Origin: Desulfobulbaceae bacterium
GTDB taxonomy: Bacteria > Desulfobacterota > Desulfobulbia > Desulfobulbales > Desulfocapsaceae
DNA length: 32,789 nt
NCBI GenBank assembly: GCA_019163335.1
Contig: JAFLKM010000054.1
Location: 1 to 32,789 of the forward strand
Direction: 5' to 3'
The position numbers were made by a program, and so were the translations under genes. The notes below the pieces were generated by a model. That model worked only from the letters and a program-made list of their open reading frames with translations, searched no databases and had not been told where the DNA came from. Of this stretch, positions 23,837-30,743 are shown piece after piece. Position 1 is the first letter of the stretch; each line of letters starts with the position of its first letter.

Positions 23837-24988
23837 ATGGTTTTATCATCACTCCAGGACATACACCAGCAAGAGCGGAATGACCTCATAAGAGATCGAT
23901 TTTCCCGAACCATCTCCTATCTCCGCCTCTCCATTACCGATCGCTGCAACCTGCGCTGTATCTATTGCATGCCGCCTTCTTCCATCATTCAGCACGCAGA
24001 CCTGCTCAGTTATGAAGAGATGCTGCGGGTTGTGGGCATCGCTGTGGGCATGGGCATGAACAAACTGCGCCTGACTGGCGGCGAACCTCTGGTGCGCAGG
24101 GGAATCATGGATTTCATCCGTAGCCTGACCGCAATCCAGGGCCTGGAAGAAATCCGTCTGACCACGAACGGCGTCCTATTAAACGACAAGGCAGCCGAAC
24201 TGCGGCGCATAGGGATCAGGAATCTGAACATCTCCCTTGACTCCATGCAACCCGAGAAATTTCTCAAAATCACTGGCGGTGATTTTTTTGATCAAGTCTG
24301 GCAATCCATTCAGACTGCCTGCGATCTGGGATTCAATGTGAAAATCAATGTAGTGGCGATGAAGGGAATCAATGACGACGAGTTTATCGACTTTGCCAGA
24401 TTGGCACTGCAAAAACCCGTCCAGGTCCGATTCATCGAATTCATGCCCATCGGCAACAAGGAAAACTGGGACAAAAGTCGGTTCATCAGTGCCGGCGAAC
24501 TCCAAACACTCATCTCCACCCTGGGAACTTTGGAACCCGCAGGCCAGGGACGGCCCAGTGTCGCGGGCACCAAGGACGGTGCAGGAGCGACCGCAGGCCA
24601 GGGACGGACAAGGGTCGCGAGTACCAAGGACGGTGCAGGAGCGACATCTTCTGCTCCTCGACTGGAAGGACCAGCGCGGGTTTATCGGCTGACCACGCCG
24701 GACGGCCAGACGGGAAAGGTCGGTTTCATCAGTCCCATCAGTCACCACTTCTGCGATCAGTGTAACCGGCTTCGCCTCACCTCAGAGGGACGACTACGCG
24801 CCTGTTTGCTCCACAACCATGAAACCGATCTGAAAACTCTGCTCCGCCAAGGCGGCACCGACAGTGAGATTCAAGCGGCAATCCGAGAGACCATTCTCGA
24901 CAAACCAAAAGGACATACCCTGCAAAATGACCTGACAGAATCAGGTATGGCAAACTGTGTTGGCCAGATGTCGCAGATTGGGGGATGA
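23837..24988 (+). CDS. moaA: GTP 3',8-cyclase with in-frame repeat insertion
   Basis: A 383-residue radical SAM enzyme for the first step of molybdenum (or tungsten) cofactor synthesis. The SAM cluster is C37-x3-C41-x2-C44, with LTGGEPL following. The second cluster is C306-x2-C309 and C323. The C-terminus ends in Gly-Gly as in the family. Between residues 235 and 270 are 36 extra residues, two 18-residue repeats, in a variable loop before the second cluster. Without them the length is 347. ATG 23837 fits the family; no clear ribosome site is seen. The enzyme is probably active. Confidence 0.92.
   Translation: MVLSSLQDIHQQERNDLIRDRFSRTISYLRLSITDRCNLRCIYCMPPSSIIQHADLLSYEEMLRVVGIAVGMGMNKLRLTGGEPLVRRGIMDFIRSLTAIQGLEEIRLTTNGVLLNDKAAELRRIGIRNLNISLDSMQPEKFLKITGGDFFDQVWQSIQTACDLGFNVKINVVAMKGINDDEFIDFARLALQKPVQVRFIEFMPIGNKENWDKSRFISAGELQTLISTLGTLEPAGQGRPSVAGTKDGAGATAGQGRTRVASTKDGAGATSSAPRLEGPARVYRLTTPDGQTGKVGFISPISHHFCDQCNRLRLTSEGRLRACLLHNHETDLKTLLRQGGTDSEIQAAIRETILDKPKGHTLQNDLTESGMANCVGQMSQIGG
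24539..24646 (+). repeat. Two tandem 54-bp in-frame units inside moaA
   Basis: Units 24539-24592 and 24593-24646, encoding AGQGRPSVAGTKDGAGAT and AGQGRTRVASTKDGAGAT. They share their period and the GGCCAGGGA-x-GGCCCAGTG core with the tsaD units. A GTCGC/GCGAC stem encloses a GCACC/GGTGC stem in the first unit. Confidence 0.9.
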
Positions 24989-25142
24989 GGTCCGGAAAAC
25001 CGGAGGCTGAGGCCGGAAATCAGATAAATGAACTCCACCTGCCTTCAACCACCCTCTCCCCTTCCTTTACGTTTCACCATCCATCATCCGTTGTCTGTTC
25101 TTTCGTCTCCTGAATTCTCCTCTTCTCCCACCGGATTTTCTG

Positions 25143-26237
25143 TTACTTCCCTTCCAACACCTGGCAGGGATACGAGCCAAGCCATTCAAAATAGGAACAG
25201 ATATCTTTCAGACGATCACAGCCGCGCTTGATTTTGTCGTCCTCAATGTGCCCCATCATATCGAGAAAAAACAAATACTTCCACTGCTTTCCTTTAATAG
25301 GACGAGATTCAATCTTGGCCAGATTGATATCTTCTTCAGACAGGATGGTCAACACCTCATTCAAGGCCCCGGGCCTGTCCATGAGCCCTAAGAGCAGGGA
25401 AGTGCGATCAGCGCCGCTGGGCGAAGGAGACTGATTACCGATGACCAGAAACCTGGTGGTATTCCCCTGATAATCCTCAATACCTTTGACCACCACCTGC
25501 AGGTCATAGGTTTTAATGGCCAGGGATGAGGCAATGGCCCCGATATTGGGGTTGTTGGCGGCCATCTGGGCGGCAGCACCGGTGGAGAAAACCGGCAGGG
25601 TGGGCACCTGCGGCAGATTTTTTCGCAGCCACTCACGACATTGAGCCAGAGGCTGAGCATGCGAGGCAACGGTCTGAATGTCTTCCATATTGCCGGAACG
25701 GCAGACCAGGTTATGGCTGATTTCAAGAAGCACTTCACCACAGATCTTGATATTGTGCTTCATGAATGCGTCAAGGGTATTGAAAACCGAACCTTCGATA
25801 GAATTCTCCACCGGCACAATTCCATACTGGGTTCGATTTTTTTCCACCTCGGCAAAAACATCATCGATGGAATCCATGGGCTTAAAGACCGCAGAATGCC
25901 CAAAATATTTTACACCGGCCAGATGGGTAAAGGTTGCCTCAGGCCCCAGATAGGCCACTGCGATATTTTTCTGGGAGAGCCGGCAACTGGTAATAATCTC
26001 ATTAAAGATCGAACGCAGAGGAGTCTCGGGAAAAACGCCGCTGTTCATCTCAATAAGCCGCTCATAGATCTGCCGTTCGCGCAGAGGATCCCACTTGGCG
26101 CGATTGCTCTCGCTTTTCAGCCTGCCGATTTCCTTGGCGCAACCGATTCGATCCTTGAGCAACGAAAGAATCTGATTATCAATGGCGTCTATCTTGTCCC
26201 GCACCTGGGGGATATCTGATTTTTTCTCGCTTACCAT
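25143..26237 (-). CDS. pheA: Chorismate mutase/prephenate dehydratase (P-protein)
   Basis: A 364-residue bifunctional enzyme taking chorismate to phenylpyruvate. An AroQ-type chorismate mutase helix bundle is at about residues 1-90 (DKIDAIDNQILSLL, KSESNRAKWDPLRE). Prephenate dehydratase is at about 95-275 (YLGPEATFTHLA, VPVENSIEGSVFNTLD, GNTTRFLVIG), and a C-terminal ACT domain with KIESRP binds phenylalanine for feedback. ATG 26237 has AGGACAGG just upstream; ATG 26264 would add nine residues. The gene is monocistronic and convergent with moaA. Confidence 0.93.
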   Translation of the reverse strand: MVSEKKSDIPQVRDKIDAIDNQILSLLKDRIGCAKEIGRLKSESNRAKWDPLRERQIYERLIEMNSGVFPETPLRSIFNEIITSCRLSQKNIAVAYLGPEATFTHLAGVKYFGHSAVFKPMDSIDDVFAEVEKNRTQYGIVPVENSIEGSVFNTLDAFMKHNIKICGEVLLEISHNLVCRSGNMEDIQTVASHAQPLAQCREWLRKNLPQVPTLPVFSTGAAAQMAANNPNIGAIASSLAIKTYDLQVVVKGIEDYQGNTTRFLVIGNQSPSPSGADRTSLLLGLMDRPGALNEVLTILSEEDINLAKIESRPIKGKQWKYLFFLDMMGHIEDDKIKRGCDRLKDICSYFEWLGSYPCQVLEGK

Positions 26238-26316
26238 GGCCTGTCCTGAAGATAAATGCTGCATTTTAAGTGATAACTAACGAACATCTTTGTACAACAA
26301 TACTTTTAACCGAAAG

Positions 26317-26345
26317 AACTTAGGTGAAAGAAAAAAAGATGTCAA
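26317..26345 (-). promoter_or_regulatory. Predicted sigma70 promoter of pheA
   Basis: On the minus strand TTGACA (26345-26340) is followed after 17 bases by TAAGTT (26322-26317). The -35 is perfect and the -10 is weak. It would give a leader of about 75 bases. Confidence 0.4.
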
Positions 26346-26495
26346 GCTGTAAAAAGATTGATTTAAGATAGCGGTGTACGATAAGATCATAAACTTGCCT
26401 CATCATTAATTCAAATCTGATTGATAAGCATCGACGATATGGCAAAGCTTCTTTTACCTTCCGTCATGAAACAATAACTTTCTGGAGAGTGGAAT

Positions 26496-27683
26496 ATGAG
26501 TAATATTCAGAAGACCTATGAAGAGATTAACGCCAGGATCAAATCCGGCGAGGCAGTGGTGGTCACTGCCGAAGAAATGGTGGACATTGTTCGGGCTAAA
26601 GGGCCTGAACAGGCAGCCCGAGAGGTTGACGTGGTGACCACCGGCACCTTTTCCCCCATGTGTTCCTCCGGCGCATTTTTCAACTTCGGCCAGATGACTC
26701 CCACCATCAAGGCCTCAAAGGTCTGGCTGAACAAGGTCTCTGCCTATGCGGGACTGGCGGCTGTGGATGCCTATATCGGCGCAACAGAGCCTTCGGAGGA
26801 CGACCCGCTCAACAAGGTCTATCCTGGCGAATTCCGCTATGGTGGCGGCCATGTCATTGAAGATCTGGTGGCCGGCAGAAAGCTCTTTCTTGAAGCCAAG
26901 GCCTATGGAACGGACTGCTATCTGGCCCGCAAGATGCAAAAGGAGATCACCCTGGCCGACCTGCCCTATGCCCTGTTGTGCAACCCGCGCAACTGCTATC
27001 AGAACTACAATTGCGCCGTCAATCTCTCGGACAAGACCGTTTACACTTATATGGGCATGCTCAAACCCCATTGCCGCAATGCCAACTATTGCAGCGCCGG
27101 TGAACTGAGCCCTCTCATGAATGACCCCCATTATCAGACAATCGGCATGGGCACCCGGATTTTCCTGGGCGGCGGTATCGGTTATGTCACCTGGCAGGGC
27201 ACTCAGCACAACCCCAATGCCCCGCGCACCGAAGGAGGCGTACCTCGCAAGCCGGCCGGCACCCTTATGGTTCAGGGTGATCTCAAACAGATGTCCGCAA
27301 AATGGCTGCGTGGAGTTTCCATCCTTGGGTATGGCAACACCCTTGCCGTTGGACTTGGAATCCCCATCCCGATTTTAAACAGTACCATGGCTGCTTATAC
27401 CGGGGTCTCAGACGCTGAGATTTTCACCCAGGTCGTTGATTATGGATATGACTACTCCAATGGTATTGCCCGTAATTATGGCGAGGTCAGTTACGCCCAG
27501 TTAAAATCAGGCTCCATTGAGGTCAATGGCAAACAGGTTCCCACCGCCCCGCTCTCCAGCATGGTCAAGGCACGGGAAATCGCTGAAACCCTCAAAGGAT
27601 GGATCAGGGATCGCAAATTCCTGCTGAGTCAACCAATCCAGTTACTGCCGGATGCAGATGACGAACGAGGAACTGGAAAATAA
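26496..27683 (+). CDS. Homocysteine biosynthesis protein (COG1900/HcyBio, DUF39)
   Basis: A 395-residue protein matching the HcyBio family, which in methanogens converts aspartate semialdehyde and sulfide to homocysteine with an NIL/ferredoxin partner. Candidate catalytic cysteines are C56 in FSPMCSSGAFF and C141 in YGTDCYLAR. Other family stretches are GEFRYGGGHVIEDLV, IFLGGGIGYVTWQGTQHN and GYGNTLAVGLGIPIPILN. The usual NIL-ferredoxin partner is not adjacent. A GGAGAG site lies seven bases upstream of ATG. The end overlaps the next gene by 32 bases. A direct-sulfide route to methionine is inferred. Confidence 0.88.
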   Translation: MSNIQKTYEEINARIKSGEAVVVTAEEMVDIVRAKGPEQAAREVDVVTTGTFSPMCSSGAFFNFGQMTPTIKASKVWLNKVSAYAGLAAVDAYIGATEPSEDDPLNKVYPGEFRYGGGHVIEDLVAGRKLFLEAKAYGTDCYLARKMQKEITLADLPYALLCNPRNCYQNYNCAVNLSDKTVYTYMGMLKPHCRNANYCSAGELSPLMNDPHYQTIGMGTRIFLGGGIGYVTWQGTQHNPNAPRTEGGVPRKPAGTLMVQGDLKQMSAKWLRGVSILGYGNTLAVGLGIPIPILNSTMAAYTGVSDAEIFTQVVDYGYDYSNGIARNYGEVSYAQLKSGSIEVNGKQVPTAPLSSMVKAREIAETLKGWIRDRKFLLSQPIQLLPDADDERGTGK

Positions 27684-28461
27684 AACAACCAGGCTTCAGG
27701 CATTGCTCCATTCCTATGGAAAGGTAGCTGTTGCCTATTCCGGCGGAGTGGATTCCAGTCTGCTTGTCCGCATGGCCTGCGACAGCCTTGGTCCAGATCA
27801 GGTCCTCGCACTGCATGCGGTGTCCTGCCTCACCTCAGAAGTTGACCAGGAAAAGGCGGCAAGGGCTGTGTCAAGCCCAAATGGTGGAGGTTGTTCGTAC
27901 CGGGCCATCGAACTTACCCCTTTACGTTGGCCGGAATTTGTCGCCAACACCGCACAGCGCTGTTATTTCTGTAAAAAAAGAATGTATAACGCCTTGCTTA
28001 CAGAGTTGACACAGGAAGATCATGTCCTGCTTGATGGCACCAACAGTGATGATCTTAAGACAGATCGACCGGGACTTGCAGCCATCCGTGAATTTTCCAT
28101 TCATACCCCCCTGGCGCTGGCAAAACTCACCAAGTTGGACATCCGGATTCTTGCCAGGCACAGGGGATTGGCCAATTGGGATCAGCCGTCCAATTCCTGC
28201 CTAGCCACCCGTATCCCGCGGCCGCAAAAGATCACCTCAATTCTGCTCAAGCAAGTCATGAAAGCGGAACATTTTCTTCACCAAAATGGATTTACGGCAT
28301 GTCGGGTCAAGCCTGGACACGATGCGATAACGATAGAGGTACCCAGCCACGATCTAAAAAGATTAGCTGGAGATTATACAACCTTTAAACTGGGCGAGTA
28401 TCTGCAGCATCTTGGGCTTACTCAATTACCCCTGAATTTTAGAACTCGTGATCATTTTTAA
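27652..28461 (+). CDS. larE: LarE-like PP-loop sulfur transferase
   Basis: A 269-residue N-type ATP pyrophosphatase. The PP-loop SGGVDSS is at 30-36, GTNSDDLKTDRPGL is at 129-142, and CYFC (C104, C107) and C183 in SNSCLATR complete three conserved cysteines. In LarE the last cysteine is the sacrificial sulfur donor for the nickel-pincer cofactor. CxxC plus C183 resembles the three-cysteine variants that hold an Fe-S cluster. No LarB or LarC is present, so the true substrate is uncertain. The start lies within hcyBio; a second ATG follows at 27658. Confidence 0.82.
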   Translation: MQMTNEELENKTTRLQALLHSYGKVAVAYSGGVDSSLLVRMACDSLGPDQVLALHAVSCLTSEVDQEKAARAVSSPNGGGCSYRAIELTPLRWPEFVANTAQRCYFCKKRMYNALLTELTQEDHVLLDGTNSDDLKTDRPGLAAIREFSIHTPLALAKLTKLDIRILARHRGLANWDQPSNSCLATRIPRPQKITSILLKQVMKAEHFLHQNGFTACRVKPGHDAITIEVPSHDLKRLAGDYTTFKLGEYLQHLGLTQLPLNFRTRDHF

Positions 28462-28511
28462 TCACTTTTTCCTTGATTCGTCCCCTGCGTTCAACTATCA
28501 TTTTTTTTAAA

Positions 28512-28697
28512 ATGATTTCTTACCTGAGTAACAAGAATGGAAAAGAGAAAAGTCAATGGTCAAACTCCGTCCTTGGCCTCCTCGTCATTGGATCTTTTTT
28601 GATCTCCATATTGCTCTTACCCCTTACAGACTCGGTATTTCATCAGGGTTTCAAAAAGATTCTGGTAATTTTTCTTTTTCTTTTGACAATTCAATAG
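28512..28697 (+). CDS. Possible small two-helix membrane protein
   Basis: A 61-residue reading frame with two hydrophobic segments (about 22-36 and 47-59) between a charged N-terminus and a polar joint. No family match comes to mind and there is no ribosome site. A TTG at 28473 would add 13 residues. It may be chance in A/T-rich sequence between larE and hup. Confidence 0.25.
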   Translation: MISYLSNKNGKEKSQWSNSVLGLLVIGSFLISILLLPLTDSVFHQGFKKILVIFLFLLTIQ

Positions 28698-28788
28698 GCT
28701 TCTATTAAAGCAGTATCAGGTATCAGGAGGAAGGGGGATGATGTTCACTATCCCTGAAGGTATAAATTGATTTTTCTGGGAGGAATCC

Positions 28789-29061
28789 ATGAACAAGAAG
28801 GAATTAGTTGAAAGCATTGCAGAGGCCGCCGATATCAGTAAAGCAGCAGCAGAGAAAGCATTGAATGGAACTCTTGCTGCCATTGCCGAGGCTATGAAAA
28901 AAGGTGACAAGGTTACCTTGGTTGGTTTTGGAACCTTTTCCGTTTCAAAACGCGAAGCTCGTACCGGCCGCAATCCTCAATCGGGAAAAACCATTAAGAT
29001 CCCCGCCAAAAATGTTGCCAAGTTTAAAGCCGGATCAAAACTTTCCGAGGCTATCAATTAA
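28789..29061 (+). CDS. hup: HU-family nucleoid DNA-binding protein
   Basis: A 90-residue histone-like protein. It has the full HU pattern: MNKKELVESIAEAADISK, helical dimer region, GFGTF, the beta-arm with RTGRNPQSGKTIKIPA, and the C-terminal helix FKAGSKLSEAIN. HU dimers bend DNA non-specifically and bind kinks. GGGAGGAA lies close to the ATG. TTGACA at 28683-28688 is a candidate -35, but no good -10 is at the right distance. A terminator follows at 29175. Confidence 0.95.
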   Translation: MNKKELVESIAEAADISKAAAEKALNGTLAAIAEAMKKGDKVTLVGFGTFSVSKREARTGRNPQSGKTIKIPAKNVAKFKAGSKLSEAIN

Positions 29062-29174
29062 TCTCCTATAACTATAGGATTCTATTCTCCATTGGCCTAC
29101 AACAGCTATTTCAGAAAACTATTAGATATAAAAAAGTAATCTTTTATACTTTTCCATAGCGCCATGTTAGAATA

Positions 29175-29210
29175 AAAAGCCGTACAGTGCTCCTGCTCTG
29201 TACGGCTTTT
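29175..29210 (+). terminator. Rho-independent terminator after hup
   Basis: A perfect 13-bp stem AAAAGCCGTACAG/CTGTACGGCTTTT with a 10-base loop. The 3' arm ends in TTTT followed by CTTATTT. It lies 114 bases past the hup stop. Confidence 0.82.
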
Positions 29211-29327
29211 CTTATTTCCCCCAGTCTTGCCGAAAGAAACTTCAAGGCTGCAGACCTCTGAAGTGACGGGACGTTAACTGACATGGACTTCCCGCCATAT
29301 CCAAACTCTATGACAAGGAAGTCAACC

Positions 29328-29891
29328 ATGACAGCCGATCTGCCAAATGAGCAAAAATCACCCACAAGAAAAACCACAGGACTGATTGCGCTCTTTACCG
29401 GAAACGGCAAAGGCAAAACCACAGCGGCTCTGGGCCTGGCATTCCGGGCCCTTGGCCACGGCCATCGAGTTTGTGTCATCCAGTTTCTCAAGGGAAGCTG
29501 GAAGTACGGAGAACTCGATGCCGCCGAGAGATTCAAACCACTGCTCGAATTTCATGTAATGGGACGGGGATTTACCTGGAAGTCCGAGGATCTTGAAAAG
29601 GATAAGGAAGCAGCCAGAAATGCCTGGGATTTTGCCGTCAAAACAATCAAGGAAAACAGACATGAGCTGATTATCCTCGACGAACTCACCTATCTCTGCC
29701 GCTACCAGATCATTGAGGAGGAAGCGCTTCTGACCGTTCTCAAAAACAAGCCGGCTTCCATGCACATTGCCATCACCGGTCGGCACGCCTCAGAGGCACT
29801 GATTCAACAAGCCGATCTGGTCACCGAAATGTGCGAGATCAAACATCCCTATCAGAATGGGGTTCAGGCCCAGAAAGGAATGGAGTTCTGA
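29328..29891 (+). CDS. cobO: Cob(I)yrinic acid a,c-diamide adenosyltransferase
   Basis: A 187-residue CobO/BtuR-type enzyme that adds the 5'-deoxyadenosyl ligand to cobalamin precursors. The P-loop GNGKGKTTAALG begins near residue 25; FLKGSWKYGE, IILDELTYL and ITGRHAS are typical. ATG 29328 is chosen because AAGGAAG lies seven bases upstream; ATGs at 29283 and 29310 are in frame. A corrinoid need fits the CODH/ACS pathway hinted at by cooC. The diverged copy of the hairpin repeat follows directly. Confidence 0.92.
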   Translation: MTADLPNEQKSPTRKTTGLIALFTGNGKGKTTAALGLAFRALGHGHRVCVIQFLKGSWKYGELDAAERFKPLLEFHVMGRGFTWKSEDLEKDKEAARNAWDFAVKTIKENRHELIILDELTYLCRYQIIEEEALLTVLKNKPASMHIAITGRHASEALIQQADLVTEMCEIKHPYQNGVQAQKGMEF

Positions 29892-29961
29892 CGCCGACGA
29901 ACGGGACAATGGTCTTATCAGAAAGATTTCTTTGAAAAAACAAGAAACTTTTCTGCAAGCC
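29892..29961 (+). repeat. Long-hairpin repeat, copy 5 (diverged)
   Basis: Starts right after the cobO stop. It keeps the leader GCCGACGAACGGG, the A-rich loop with ACAAGAAA, and an imperfect stem of about 13 pairs, but the outer arms have decayed. Order and placement match copies 2-4. Confidence 0.6.
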
Positions 29962-30015
29962 ACGAAAGCCAGGTTGCAAACACATGCACAAAAGACAGCG
30001 CTGCCACTCCGCTTA

Positions 30016-30044
30016 TTGACACATGAATGGTGCAGAAGTAAGAT
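30016..30044 (+). promoter_or_regulatory. Predicted sigma70 promoter of fmdE-hisHF
   Basis: TTGACA at 30016-30021, a 17-base spacer, and TAAGAT at 30039-30044. It would give a leader of about 90 bases before the TTG start of fmdE. Confidence 0.5.
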
Positions 30045-30140
30045 TATATTTTTTCGCTTTACCATTTTGAAAATGTTACCATACGCCTTCCTCTTTAGGA
30101 AAGTAGTCACAACAGCACCAGTTCCCCAGGAGAAATCACA

Positions 30141-30734
30141 TTGGAATCATTTGACGTATTACTTGAAAGATCAAGCACTATTCATGGTCATCTCTGCGCA
30201 GGCCAAGTGATCGGCGTTCGAATGTCGATGATCGGCCTTGCGGCCATCGGCATTGACGATCCCAAAGGACTTGGTCGAAAAAAACTCTATGTCCTGGTGG
30301 AGATTGACCGCTGCGCCACCGATGCCATCCAGTCCGTTACCGGATGCAGCCTTGGAAAACGCTCCATGCGTTGGATTGATTACGGGATCATGGCAGCCAC
30401 CTTTGTCAATCTTGACACCGGTAAAGCAGTACGGATTCTTGCCCGTGAGGAGTCCCGGGAGCTTTCCAAGAAATATTGTCCGGAAATTGAGAACAAATAC
30501 AAACAGCAGCTTGAGGCCTACCGGGTCATGCCCGAGGACGAGCTTTTCACCATCGAAGAGGTCCAGGTGTCCATCCCCGAAGAGGATATGCCGGGCCGTC
30601 CGATAAAACGTATTCAGTGCGAGTCCTGTGGCGACTGGGTCCAGGACTGTCGTGATGTAGAAATGGACGGCAAGTTGCTCTGCCGGGGATGTGCCCATGG
30701 AAAATATTACTCCAGAATCGAGAAAAAGGATTAA
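30141..30734 (+). CDS. FmdE-family (formylmethanofuran dehydrogenase subunit E-like) protein
   Basis: A 197-residue protein. The FmdE core begins with HGHLCAGQVIGVRM (H15, H17, C19) and contains a second cysteine pattern around RCATDAIQSVTGC. A C-terminal zinc ribbon has CESC and CRGC. FmdE-like proteins occur widely in anaerobes without methanofuran, where the role is unknown but often linked to molybdenum or tungsten enzymes. The TTG start at 30141 is well supported by AGGAGA seven bases upstream. It lies nine bases before hisHF, so they form one operon. Confidence 0.82.
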   Translation: MESFDVLLERSSTIHGHLCAGQVIGVRMSMIGLAAIGIDDPKGLGRKKLYVLVEIDRCATDAIQSVTGCSLGKRSMRWIDYGIMAATFVNLDTGKAVRILAREESRELSKKYCPEIENKYKQQLEAYRVMPEDELFTIEEVQVSIPEEDMPGRPIKRIQCESCGDWVQDCRDVEMDGKLLCRGCAHGKYYSRIEKKD

Positions 30735-30743
30735 GGATTAGCG

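Noticed and set aside
25028-25231. 67-residue open frame between moaA and pheA
   Set aside because: It is rich in Ser, Pro and Thr, overlaps the pheA end, and has no ribosome site or family match.
26378-26495. SAM or other methionine-pathway riboswitch before hcyBio
   Set aside because: The leader is short and A/T-rich and shows no riboswitch core I can recognise.
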